A DNA stretch of 64,000 bases from Motacilla alba alba (Eukaryota; Chordata; Aves; Passeriformes; Motacillidae): the NCBI RefSeq assembly GCF_015832195.1, contig NC_052019.1, positions 47,805,016 to 47,869,015 of the forward strand. The letters run 5' to 3'. How positions within the stretch are numbered: position 1 is the first letter of the stretch; each line of letters opens with the position of its first letter. Below are positions 37,893 to 51,400 of this stretch, piece by piece. Under the pieces are notes generated by a model. That model was not told the origin of the DNA, did not search any database, and worked only from the letters and a program-made list of their open reading frames with translations. Both the position numbers and the translations under genes were made by a program.

Positions 37893-38563
37893 TGAATCAT
37901 AGAATGGTTTGGGTTGGAAGGATCATGTACTTCTAATACCAGAGCCCCATCCAACCTGGCCTTGAACATTTCCAGGGATGGGACATCCACAGTTTCTTTG
38001 AGCAATCTTTTCTAGTGCCTTGCCACCCTCATGGTAAGGAATTTCTTCCTATTATCTAATCTAAACCTACTCTCTTTCAATTGGAGAATTACCCATTGTT
38101 CTGTCACTACATGCCCCTGTTAATAGTCTCTCTCCATCTTTCTTGTAGACTCCCCAATTCTTGTGGGTATTAGAAGGCCACAATGAGGCCTCCCCATAGC
38201 CTTCTCCTCTCTAGGCCGAACAGACCCAATTGTTTCAGCCTTTTCCTGTAGGAAAGGTTCTCCATCCATCTCATCATTTTGGTGACCTCCTCTGGACCCA
38301 CTCCAACAGGTCCGTGTCCTTTCTGTGCTGTGCAGCCCAGAGCTGGATGCAGCCCTGCCGGTGGGGTCTCACCAGGGCAGCGCAGAGGGGCAGAATCCCC
38401 TCCCTCCCCTGCAGCCCACGCTGCTCTGGATGCAGCCTGGGACAAGTTTGGCTCCCTGGGCTGTGAGTGCACATTGCTCTCATCCACCAGCACCCCAAGT
38501 CGTTCTCGGCAGGGCTGCTCTCAGTCTGTTCATGTCCCGGCTTTTATTGATAAGGTGTAAACT
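37893..38563 (-). mobile_element. CR1 LINE, 5'-truncated, minus strand
   Basis: The 3' end at 37893 reads, in antisense, TGAATCATAGAATGGTTTGG then GTTGGAAGG, the hallmark avian CR1 terminus. The antisense 'ccatccaacctggccttgaa' and 'ggacccactccaacaggtcc' blocks follow. The minus strand encodes a C-terminal ORF2 piece with ENLSYRKRLKQLGLFGLERR, matching the conserved LSYEERLRELGLFSLEKRR region. The 5' end is cut near 38563, as usual for CR1. Better preserved than the relics at 0.4 and 29.3 kb, it is the clearest avian marker here. Confidence 0.93.
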
Positions 38564-41500
38564 TCCTCACAAAAGGCTTCCTTTTTTCTGTTACTTTTTC
38601 ATCCTATTGAAAGCAGTTAATGGAAAGTCACCAGTCTTAATGCATTTCAATAAGCTGATTCTCTTTGGGATCTTTCAAAGGCAATGATAAAACAACCTTG
38701 AGTTTTAAAGCATAGTGACACTTTATGTAAAAATGTTCTCCAGAAGTTTTTCTGTATGTTGCTAATGATGTAAACAATAAGCTTTCTTCCTTTTAAAAGT
38801 TAAAATGCTACTTTTCTTTGTCCAGTTCTCCAAATTTGTTTGGGCTCCAGTCATCATGTCTCTGTTCTTTTTGTTTTCATCACCACCTTTTTTTTTCTTC
38901 TTTTTCAGATGAAGTAAACTTATTTCAATGACTTGCAAATTAATATTGGTTGTCTCCTGTCCTAAGTGCTACACAAACATAGAGAAAGAAATGGTCCCTT
39001 CCCTGAAGGTCTTCCCTGATAATCTAAAAGAATAAGGAGCTGATGGAGATGTACTAAAATAGGCCTTGCAGGTCAGCAGTGTTGACTGGTAGGCTTGATT
39101 GAACAAGCTAGAGAAAAATGTCATTGGCAGTACACAAATTGCAAAGTTCTTTTCCGGTGCCAGTGCCGGATCAGAGCCAGATCAGAGATGTGTGCAGAAG
39201 TCAGGGAGACCTTTCTTACAATATACTAAGGGAACAGGTCTCACTCATTCTGTTCTCAGGGCTGTGTATGAGCTGCTAGACGAAGCCTAAAGGTACCTCA
39301 TAGGGGCTACAAGAAAGGGTGCAGGCAGGACTGCACCCCAGAGAATAAGTAAGAGGAAAGCCACCCTGAGCCCTCCTGTTATATCATGCATTGTTCCTGA
39401 TGTGCTTAATTTATTCCTCTGAGCCAGTGTGGTTCTGCCACTGTCTCTGAATTAATCACAGCTGGTTTCTCAACCCAAGCAAATTCTTACAGAAACTTGT
39501 TTCTCTCTTCTGTGCATGCATGCAAGAAAGAAAGTGCTATTTTTTTTTAAATGCAGTCACATTTTAGATTAGAACTCGATGATATAAGCACAAGACACAT
39601 CATTAACTACAGGAATCTGTTAATACTCATAATCAATAAATGGCTACAGGACTGTTTCTTGTATTACAGACACAAAGCGATGCACAGTGTTTGCTAACTG
39701 CTGTTCACTTCTAAATACTGCATGTTACTCACTCATTAATTACTGCCACAATTTTCAGGAATTATCCCATAATTAATTGGCTTCTAAAACACTCTATCTT
39801 TTTCACGTTTGGGAAGTGCTATTCAACATCTGATTTTTCACACAAGTTTTCTGCACAAGCTTTGCTAAAGCTCTTTGAACATGTCATCTTGGCAGATAAA
39901 AACATGACATGGGAATGGCTACAAGAAATGGGAATGACTACAAGAAATGAGATAGTGTGAAAAGTTTTGGAAGCAGTGAAATATCACCATTAAATGTAAA
40001 ATTAATGTGGCATTCCTACATCGTGAATTTCTTCCCTAAAACTACGAAACAGGTGATACTGTAAAAAGTTTGAATGCAGACTACTTAATAATTCAGGAAT
40101 CGGTTCAAATTTTAGAAAAACTAATTTATTTGAATGTATTTGAGCAATATGACTGACATAAAGGCATAAATAACAACCTATACAGACTTGGCATCCTTCA
40201 TTAGCATGGATCCCAAAGTAAAGCATTAGTTGTGGAAATGAGGCCGCTGCTTCAAGCACCTCTGCCAGCTGTGTTATAGATCCAGTCTTCCCCAGTACCT
40301 CTGGTGAGCCATTTGTGAATTGCAGAGATTCAGCGTCACAGATGAGTGCGCCAGTCTCTGTTAGGAAAGAAGTGTCGTCTGTACAGAGAGTTGCAGAGAG
40401 AGGGGGGCAGGCAGAGATGTAATTATTTATGTGGCACATAGCTCCTTATGATCTCTAATGACTGAAAATACTGGGAATGATTTTCAATCTCGTTTTAAAA
40501 AGCACCACAAATAGTAAGTCTGTAGTAAGCACAATAGTAAGCACAATCCCCACTTCACAGGACTCTTTCAAGAACCAATCTCATAGTGCCAGTCCACACA
40601 GCACTGAACATGGTAGAGCTCTGGGAAAATCTTGACATTTATTTAGGTGCTTACAAGGGAGAAGAAACCTTCTGAAAATTTAGTCCCAGCTGAAGGGGGT
40701 GCAAGGCCTTTGGTAAATTTCTATCAATAGCTGAATTGTAAAGCTGGAGATCACACAACAGCCTTGGAGTAAATCAGTATTATGCGCGGTTAATCCACAC
40801 CCAGTCTCCAGCCAAAACAAATAAAATAAAAGCTCTTAGTGTATTACAGTAATGCAAAGCCCAAGATAATACAGGGAATGTTCTCCCATGAGCCAGAATG
40901 CCTGTTCAGCTGAGGTTCTGAGCACTGGTGATCACAGCATGGCCAAGCACACCCAGGAAGAAGTGTCTGGGACAGAAAGGGAGGCAGAATAGGAAAAGTA
41001 CACAACCAGGGGCTGGAGGATGGTGTCACTCCATCTGTCACGCCACATGTGCCAAATCCTAGTAGCTTCTCCCCGCTCTGTACTGGTCGCAGCATTCACG
41101 GTAACCTGCCCATTGCCTGCTCTGGCAGGTACGGTCTCATCCGGTCAAAACAACTAAATGACATTTCATCCTCCTGTGCCGCTCTCCCTAAAAGCCTTTA
41201 TCATGAAGCTTTTGGACTGCTTCTCTTTGACTCTGGTTAGATCAAATGGCAAGTTGAGATATTTGCTGTTCTATTAAACCCTTCTGCATTTATCACTTCT
41301 GTCTGTCTTGTCTGTGCACTGAAGCCATACTCAGAAGACAAACTCTTAAAGGAGAACAAAATCTTCCTAGGCACAAATTTCTACAGTGCATAGTGAGTAG
41401 GGTTGCAAAGTGCTTCAGTGAAAATGAGCTCTTAAGCTATGTAGTAGATGAAGTTTTGGGTTTTTATTACAGAAAAATGACTCTTTTCTATATATTAATT

Positions 41501-44500
41501 TAAAAAGCAGATGGTGGTTGTGAAGATGGAGGAGGTCAGTATTGTGCTGGCTCCCTTTAGTAGTAACTAACGATTGATACAGTTTGATGTGGTTTGGGTG
41601 CATTGATAAGTGTTGAAGATGAATAGCTATATACAAAATGAAACAAAATCATAACCATAGCTAGCACATGATCTGCTCTCTGGACTCAAAAGGACTAAAT
41701 GGGTACTGGCACTGAAGGACTGACCTGCAAAAGAGGGCTTCCAGAATAAAACGTTATACACATTACACAGCTAAATATGGTTGAAGATTGGACGGTTTCA
41801 TGTTCAGCTCCTGTAAATACATTCGTGTACTATGATCTCCAAGGCTGCCAAGCCAGCTTTCACTTTTGTTAAATCACATGGGTTTTTGATGAATCTGCAG
41901 TGGGTGTGGTGGTTTGTTGAGTATTACACAGAGCTAAAACTACTGATACAGGCAATTGTGGACCATCTAAGATGAAGAGCATTAACAATTAAGCTTTGGT
42001 GGCAGTATTTGATAAAAGATAGATACATTACCTTAACTTAGGTTCCTTACCATCTGAAAGGACTGCCAATGTTGTGAAGTGTTGGACATGACCCTGAGAA
42101 GAGTATGAATGTGAACTTGGACTAAATGAGTAAAATCTGAAGAAGGTTAGTTTTGAATTGAATATGAAAATGGTTGAACTGTAGATTTAGCCTGAAAGTT
42201 ACTTAGAAAGCTTAGCCTGAATTTTTGCATAGTAACCGAAATGTTACCAGCTATTTGATGAATGTATCATTGCATATGAATGTTTGATTAGAAACCAGTG
42301 ACCAGCAATGATACAGAGTGCAAGAGATTACATAGAAATGTACTGAGGAATGCAGAAACAACTGGCTCGTATTAATACTGTGACAGCAAATACAGCTAAG
42401 CTATCAAGATAGTAGAAAGGCTTTCTAGCTTTAATACAAATTCCCAAATTGTTTTGGCACTGAACTCAGAATTGCACAGGCAGACGCATAGGATGACTCT
42501 GAACATCATAGGAACGCAAATAGCTGCTTTTGCTGAAACACGGAAATGCTAACCTTAGTACTAAATGGAAAAAAACATGATTTGGGGAGACATCAGTAAA
42601 AAAGCCGAGTGTTGTCAGGTGAGAAAATGAGGTCAAAGAAAAAGAAATGTACTTTCTTCTAATGTTTAAGGAGGCAGAACCAAAGCTGAGTTTCAAACTG
42701 GCAGAAAAAAATTGAGGGAGATAAAATGATGCAGGAATCTGACTGAGAGGGCAGCTAAATCAAAGAGGTAAGAATTAATGATCTACCCTGAGGTATAATA
42801 CACATGGCACAGTTTAGGTGGCCCAACAGAAGCAGCAAATCAAGCTTAGTGAGAGGTTTGGAATCAGAAAAACTGAAAAGACAAAAAAAAGAGAATCTAT
42901 TTATTGTAGAGGGAGAGAATTTTATAATAAATGGGAAGCAAGGTAAAATGCAAAGTGAATACGTGGGATTAGCTAGATGTATTGTTTTCTTCTTGAGCAA
43001 TATGACTGAACATTAATATAGCTTCTGTATGTGGATAAGTAGCTAGGCTTTGCAGGGAAAGCTTTAATATCTTATTAAGATATGGTTTTTCACCTTAGAA
43101 CTTGAGGAGAAACACTGCATTTGTCACCCCTCTCACCAAAATGATACCGGGAAAACTGAGTTAGATGGGCTGATAGGCTGTACACTCAACACACAAACAC
43201 CTCAATCAAAACCTTTATCTGTCTAATTATCTGCTATGGCTCATCTAAATGGTACCCCAAACCATAGCTGTACAATAATGTCACTAGATCCTCCTAGTCC
43301 TTAGTCTGCCATATGCATATGGCACTTGAGGGCAAAAATGAGTTTATATTGAATGTGGAAGTAATCCATTCCCTTTAGTGATGTATGCTAAGGCTGTTAG
43401 AGTGTACACAGTGGATAGCATATTCTGCTTATCTACCTGACTTCATCTCAAGTGCTTGAAAGGATGGTCAGAGTGAAGGGAGACATCAAACAAGAAGCTT
43501 TAACTGAGATGAGAGTATGACTGAAGGGAAAAAATGCAGGTTAAAATTGTTGATGCTTTTTACAAATTACAGCAACTGAATCATCTATTCCCTTTCCTAC
43601 TACTGCCAAGTCAAACAATGTGCAACTGGAACTGAGAGAACTGTCCCTGTGAGAGGAACAGCCTGTGATCATTAATACATAGCTTATGTTTTCTATACCG
43701 TGTCGAGCCTTATATCCACTTTTCCTGGGTCACAACCAGCCACAACCAGGAGACAGATAGCTTCCTAATGAAATGGAAGCATTATGATAGCTAACTTTTA
43801 TCGCTGTTATTGAGCCAACAGACTTCCCTGCTTGCTAGGTCTATTTCACAGCCTACAAGATAAATCCTTTTGGGTAAAAAGGACCAGAGGAATTAGTGTT
43901 ATTAGAGACATGTGTGTATATGCATATTCCTGTGTATTCTAAGACTCTTCCTAGCAATTTAAAAAGCCCTTTTATATACCCATTGTACAACAATGATCTC
44001 CATAAATCCCTTATTGGGCAGTCTTTAACAGTACCTCTTAAGGCAATTCCTCTTCCAAGATGGAGACTGCAGTGGGGGTTCAAAACTGTGTTGTCTTTGG
44101 CTTAAATGTGTTTGGACTTCCCAGCAAGGCAAGAGGTAACACTCTTTCCCTCATACAACACACATACAGTACTAGATGCTTCTGTTCTGAGAACTCTGAA
44201 TAGATTATCCTTCACAAAGAGAGAAAAGGTGAGAGTTTCAGCCCTTTTGCTCCTTTACACCAGATAAAAGGGAAAGAGTAAATTAGAGCCACCCTCAGTA
44301 TCCTTTGTCCAGCTACAGAGATTGCTGGGAGCGCAGCAGAAACCATCTGTGAGGGTTCCATTTTCCCTGTGGCAAGTATGGGCAAGTACAGGGCTTGGAG
44401 TGGAAAGGCAAGGAAAAAAACAGCAGTCAGGGAAGAATAACCTTGGAATGTTTATGGAGACTGCAGAACCTTCTTGATTATATCATTGACCTCTCCAGCA

Positions 44501-47327
44501 CCTCAAATCAGGGTGACTTAAAGCTCTAGGACAGCTTCTCACCTTGGAATAACTGTGATTTTTGCCTTTTAATTACATTATTGTCAAAATATATAATCAA
44601 TTAGAATCACATAAAACAGGGAGAAAACATCCTGTCATTTAAGTTAGTTGGAGACGAGAGATTTCCTAAATATAATGGTATATATGAAATTTAAAGGATA
44701 ATATTTTTTTAAATTCAGTAAGTGGAAACATAGTAAGGAGGAACTCTTGACTTGTTGAATGACCTGAACTGCAAAAACTGAAAAGCTACAGAGTAAATAA
44801 ACAGCAAACAGAAAAAATGCAATTGAACCAGAGGAAACTGTTACAATAGGAAAACTAGCTCTTTGGGTTATTTTTCTGGAGCCTGTCTGCTTTTTATGAC
44901 CAACATATATTTCTGCATGTTCCCTCTTTCCCTTTCTTTCTTCCTTCTAAATATTGTGAGTGAGGAACATGTGAGGGTTGATGGAAAATACAACACACTG
45001 TGGGTGTCCATGAATGGATTGTGAAACTTCCAGAAGTGTCCAGGCTAGGCTGGAGTACTTGCAATAACTATACATTATATTTCTATATATTATATTACTA
45101 CAATAACTGTAATTATGCAAGAGTAACTATACATTACTCTTAATATATTTATTCATGTTGGTGACAAGATTTACTTTGAGGGAAATGTTAACAGGTGTTT
45201 GATAGAGGAAGAGAGTAAGATTGCAAACTAGAAATTCCTGGAAATGGCTAATATGGTCAAATCTCACAATTGGAGCAAGCTCTTCTAAAATGACGGATGT
45301 GACGTCTCCACCAGACAGAAGGAAGACCAGTGAGTCAAATCATGTCCACCTTTCCTTCCCATGACAAGATTAATTTTCTTTGTTTCCCTAAGGATCTCTT
45401 ATCCATGCTAGCTGCACCTGCCTTTTAAATCTCTCTTCAAAACTAACTTTTCCCTGCAATGCTTGAAGGAAACACCTTGCCAAAGGAACCTAGCTTGATA
45501 GGTAATTTGAGAGATGACCTTATTTATAGTTAAAGGGATCATACATGAACCAGACCTAGTAGTGACCAAAACCACTTTGATTTGCTACTGCCCCACTAAG
45601 CATAGTTGCTGTTAGCATATGACTGTCCTACTAATGCTTGTATCTTCTTCTTTCTTCCCCTTTTCATTGCTTACCACCTTAATAATTGTATTGCTTCTTA
45701 AATTTAATCTGCCAAAAATCTGATCAGTATTTTAGTTTTGGGTCTTCTGTGGATCAGTCTCGGTTTGCTCTTTGGAAACTTCGTTTCCTTGCACATCTTA
45801 CAGCACTTGATGCATGAGCCTTCCTATTGCAAATGGACATTTCAGCAGTATGGGTTGGACTCATCACACCTGTCTTCACCTCCTAACATATAAATCTGAG
45901 TCGAGAGAGAGAGAGAGAGAGATAAGAATCATTAAGGTGCCAGTCAGACTTATCTGTGACCTGTACTCTAAGGCAGGTTACATTATTGACAGCTCAGGTT
46001 TGGTCTCCCCAAGGATCACAGCAAAAAACAAATGGCCACTGTATATATGTAAATGCACATTACGTACATACAGATGTTTGTTGAAAACAGAAATAATTCA
46101 TGAACTTCCAGTGTTCTGCTAGGAAAAATGGATGGGTTTGTTGAGTTGGATCAAAAGCAGAGGAAATTTAGGTGAACTGATGAAACTGAAGGGATTGCTG
46201 TGGGGTGCAGTGGTCAAGGAAGAATATCAGACAAAGAGAACAGTGAACTCACTTCTGGATGCTTCTGTGGGTTTAAGCATGGGGTGCATATATTATCTGT
46301 AGATTCATACATCACACTGGAATGAGCAGGATGCAGACCAATATTTGAAATACAGATTTGATAACAGAAATGAAAGATGAATGACCCTAAAATTCCTAAA
46401 TATAAAAGGACATTTGTCATGGCTGCAGCAGGAAGTGAAGCACAGGAATGTAGATAGAATTATACACAGTGACAAATTTCATATGGTAGGAAAACATGGG
46501 ATTTTAGTACCCCTGTCAATGTGTGAAAACATACATTTCTTAAAGATTCATTTCTTTTACATACTCTGTGTGTATGCTGCAACTCCATTGTTTTACAGTC
46601 ACAGCATGGCACAAACAGAAAGCTCAAGTGTTCCTGTTTCATTGAACTTTCTCTTTTGTCTACAGTTTGCAGCAGATTTGGCAGGGGTGGGTTTTAGCAG
46701 CTGAGAATCTCCAGAAAGAAGAAGGAATTATGTGGGGGAGGGTGAGCAACAGAAAGCTAATTCTGAGGCTTTAACAAAAAGAAAGGCTAAAATGCTCCAG
46801 TCATTAAAGTCAAGATATTTAGAAACCTTTCTGAATGATACTTTTAATTCCTAATTCAGAACAATACTATTCTGAATAGACTATTCTGAATAGAATTCTG
46901 AATATTCTACCATTTAACCTACAGGTTTACATGAGACTTAAAAGATGCGCAGTATGTCCAAAGAGTTACACCTTTCAGCATGCATTGCATGGTGCATAAA
47001 GACATGACTATTTCTGAGGTAAACAGATAATTTGCTCTCTCAGTATCCTGCTTTATGGATGCAAAATCAATACCTATTTTAGGCATACTACTACTTTTAC
47101 AATAACAGACACTTAAAGAATCATAAGATAATACTTACAGTATGCCTAGAAGAACTAAAGGAAAGTAATGTATTGTTAAACAAAATTATCAATTTTTGAG
47201 ACATTTGACAGCTGTAAAAACAACACTCTTTCACAGGCAGCACTATTAAATAATTTTAATTTGCAGTAATAGTGGGGCTCAGGTTCTCCTATGTGAAACA
47301 TTAGAGACCTGTGAAAACATCTGCAAA
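38564..47327. other. Intergenic, no gene recognised
   Basis: No supportable exon. Small structures include a 19-bp tandem pair (39911-39948), a short tandem near 40530, a (GA)n run near 45904-45921, and a TATTCTGAATAGA-type short repeat at 46868-46910. The AT-rich 'ataactatacattat' motif recurs near 45064 and 45124. The 145-codon minus-strand frame at 40002-40439 has no recognisable domain. Confidence 0.5.
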
Positions 47328-48495
47328 AATATTGAGAGAACATTTATTTTGTGGCAGTACTAATCCTTGGTGACAGACAGTGTTCTCAAGGCTTTTTTGA
47401 TGACAAAGACAGCAATAATGCTTCTTCATAAATAGCTGTATAATGACAACAATCTGCAAAATCCAAAGTCATTTGGAAAAAATCTACATTCAGAGAACAG
47501 AGTCCTCACCTTTTTTGAAAGATAGTTTCTTTATTGTGACTTCTTCTGTTTTGATTGAGCCAGATGCCAACAAATATTTTTTGGTATCTATTCTTTAAAA
47601 CCCGAGAACAAATTATTAGCAGAAGCCAGCAGCAAAATCACAACAGTGTACAGTTTGCCATAACAAACTTGAGAAATAATTACCAGACCCCTTACGCATC
47701 TTTACTTTCTCCATGGTTTTTCTCCTGAAGAACAAGATCATCACTTCCATGTAGATGCCAGGGCACAGCTACTTTGTAATAGCAGGACTTAGTTCAGCAC
47801 AGCTGCAATAGAGAACATGGATTTACACTGTCTTAATTTGCCAACTGGCAATCCCTGGCACCGGAGAAGACCAGCAAAGCCTCTATATTAATCTTGAATA
47901 GCATCTTCTTGCCCTCAGGACATCAAATACTGCTGACCTCTCATAAGTCTGACCCACATCTTGTGACCAGGGCCAAGAAATACACATCAGTCTCAAATTA
48001 GCATTCTCCAGTGTCACAACCCCATTAGAATTGGCATAAACAAAAGCAAGAAGCACTACTTTCCCCTTCCCACCTCCTGGCTTCCTCCTAGGATGGCTGT
48101 GGGCATAAAACGAATATCATTAAAGAGGACTTTTGTATTAATGATTGAGTGTATGTTACAGTAATCAGATAATGGCTATATCAGCTTTCATTAGAAGTCT
48201 CAAGAAACCCATCTTTGCTATGCATGATAAACTAATTTCTTCTAGATACTTTGACAACATTGTTGATTAAAGCCTTGATGTTCACTTTATATCTATAAGG
48301 CAAATTGTTTTTTGGTCAGTTTATTGCTTTGTGTAAAAGCAAACCTGAATAGTAAATGGGCTTGAGAAGTGTTAAGGAAAACTCCACATACTGAGTGTGT
48401 GGAGTTCTACCCTAAAGTATTTGCACAGATATTATAGATCGATAGACAGACAGACTTACATACAATAATATTGAGAGAACATTTATTTTGTGGCA
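47328..48495. repeat. 1.1-kb segment bounded by exact 29-bp direct repeats
   Basis: The same 29 bases, starting AATATTGAGAGAAC and ending TTTTGTGGCA, occur at 47328-47356 and 48467-48495. The intervening 1,110 bp shows no terminal inverted repeats, poly(A) tail or coding domain that I can recognise. It contains a 9-bp-stem hairpin at 48380-48406. The repeats could be a long target-site duplication or a local duplication by template switching. Confidence 0.9.
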
Positions 48496-51400
48496 AAATA
48501 CAGTCCAGGTATAAAAGAAATAACCCTGTTACTTGATCTCAATTATCACCTAAAATGTCTTGGGCCATTAAGAACCAAGAGTAATAAAATAATAACATTA
48601 ATTAGCAATGGGCATTCCTGTCATCTGCCTAGAGTAAGGCTTTTGCAACTTGGAATCAAGCAGATTCAGCAGAGCAGTGACAACAAACAAATGTTCAAGA
48701 GTGCAGGTATATTGGTCCTTGTTCAATTGGCTGATAAAATCTCCTGGTCTGCCTGTAGCATGTTTTAACAAGATTTCTGCGCTCAGGGCTTTGTTTCTTC
48801 TGTTCTGCAGACGCGGTGTAAAGCAGGTATGTGACTCCTCAAGGGGGCTAAAGTTACACCCAGAAAGGGCTGGAGCACTCAGTGAAACGTGCCCGCCATT
48901 CCAAGCACGTCGGACGGTGTGCCGGGAGTCGCAGGGAATCACACCGGCACGCCAGCACGAGTGAGAGGCAGAGGGCTTTCTCTGGGGGCTCATCTCAGCA
49001 GCACAGCACCGGCTGCCATGATAACAACTCCGCTGGCAGGAGAGAGCAGCTTAAAATATTTGTGTGACAGCACATTTGGACAGGCTTGCACATGCGTGAG
49101 AAAGGATAGCTATCTTGTTGAAACAAGAAAGTTTGCTCATGTCCCTTGTGGTGCCTTCTGTGTCTTGTTCTGCCCTGATTTTCCTGTTAAATCATCACAA
49201 TACTTTTTTTATCCATATTTCTTTGAGTATTACCAGTTTGTGGGGGTTTTTTTGTGTTTACTTTTCACTGTGTTCATTCTTGTTCTTCCCAAGTCCAGTA
49301 GCTCACATTTTGTTGCCATTTTTGGGATTGTAATGTATTCTTCTGACCACACATTGGCATCTGGAATATTATTTCCCTTTCCCAGCATCCTCTTTCTTGA
49401 ACCTCTGGGTCCACAGCTGAAAGTAGGTGAATATTGAAAAGCACTCAGGGAGCTGCGGTAACGGTGGTAAAATGATGGCAACTGGTATTATCTAAACCTC
49501 AGCAATTACCTTCTTTGTGAGACAATGCCTGCTGCTGAATGTCCTGCCTTACGAAGGAGGTGCTTAGTTGTGGTCATCTAAATGCCAGACACTGCGCTGT
49601 CAGCATCCAGCTACTTGCAGCACCTTTTCAACCACCTGATGTGTGGAGAAGCCAGCTGGCCTCTGCACCCCTATTCATCTGTAGAATACCTCTGAAATCA
49701 GAGAAAGAAGCAGGTTCTGGGGACATGAGCAGAGGATCAACAGTACTCTCTGGGGTAATCTGTCAGTCCTACACTGTGCAGCAGTGGAGTCCCATTTTTA
49801 TGCCTTCTGACAGTAAAGCCGAAAGATGATTAACATGACCTCAGGGAACAGTAAGGGAAATGGCCATCCACTGCCTGCTGGTGCTTATTGTAAGTCAGAA
49901 TGATGGCCTGTAGAAGGATACAAAGTGCTTCTGGCACTGAGACCATCTTTGAGTCATGAGTGATTGTCATTCTTCCCAAGGAAGCCTTAACCATAAATAG
50001 TATGTGAAATCAAGTATTTAAAAACATAAGCTTATTTCAGACTAGTCTTAACAGTGAAAGTGTGACAACAGATGAGGGGAGCAAAGCATTAACAAAACTG
50101 GATAGCAAAATACACGTCTTTTGTCAGAGTGTGAGAACTGAGATGAAAGCAGAATCTCGAGCTATTTCAATGAGAAGGTAGCCAAAGCTATGCAACATCT
50201 CAACCACAGACTTTTTTCTAGAGAAAAACCCCACTAAAATTTTCCTTCCTATAGAAATTACCTGAACCAGGTGCTACTTTTTCTTTTGTTGTTTTCTGGG
50301 GTACTGAAAAAGTTTGATATACTTACTACTTTGCTTTCAGATGCTCTTCCAGACCAACAGGACCTGGAATAGTTTGATGTAGCTATCTTGGGCATCCCAG
50401 AGCCAAAGTCACAGCTCAGTGGTATGAGCTTGATTTTTCATTGCTGTGTTTTACCAGAGGTGTTTGATCACAGTGTTATGAAAACCTGACATGAGACAGC
50501 TGTCATTCATCTCAAGATGGTGTTAAATTGACAAAATTCTGCTTTTTAGTAAAGTCTTTACTCTCCCCAATTTACTAAATGTGAAAGTGGAACTAGCTCA
50601 TCAAAAACTTACATACAGGGGTAAAGCAAAACCTGTCACTTCCAAGACAAGTACCAAAATTTAAAGGGCAGCCAAGCCAAGGAGGTACAACCTCCAGAAT
50701 GTTTGCAAAGGTCACAGACTAAAGTACTGTAAATGTAGAAGATGCCTGAGTTGAGTTTATCCACTAAATCCTTACTGTACCAGTTCTGTACATATGTCTG
50801 ATTGCATACTAATCTTCCCCCAGGATTGTTTCTTCATTTAGTCCCCGGTCCATTCTCAGCATCAGTCTTTTCTTCCTTCATACGGTTGCCCCAGCTCCAC
50901 ACAACCATATTCCAAAACTGGAATTTCAAATTCCCTTTTTGTACAGGTTCTCTCTGTGATATCTATGTGCTTCTCAAGCATCAGTGAGTTGGTCTCCGTT
51001 CTGTGGGATATCTTCCTTGCTTTGATAATGTGATAGAAGAGATCACTAAATTTGAATACTCTGTGGGTGATGCTGACCTTTTGCTACTCTCACATCGCTT
51101 AGCAGTTCCAGTGCAGGTAATGTATCTACAGAAGAAATCTTATTCAAAGATCAGCCAGAATTGGACACTTCAGAGAATTTTTCCCTATTGCAATTCTAGC
51201 AATTCTCTTGTGTGTGAACTAAGATTTCTTTCTTATAACTCAGAAATATGTGTAATTTGGCCAAATGAGGTATGTTCATGATCACCAAATTTCAAACTTT
51301 TTGCTTCTAACTGCAAAGGCATTACAGCTCCTTAGAAAAGTAGTTCTCAGATAGTTATTATTTTAGCACAGAAAATGTCTTAGTTAAGAATGAACTCTGG

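Noticed and set aside
39911..39948. 19-bp tandem duplication
   Set aside because: Simple small tandem duplication, recorded only as background.
48811..48826. 16-nt candidate microexon with TGTTCTGCAG acceptor and GTATGTG donor
   Set aside because: Both sites look good, but a 16-nt exon in isolation is not supportable without transcript data.
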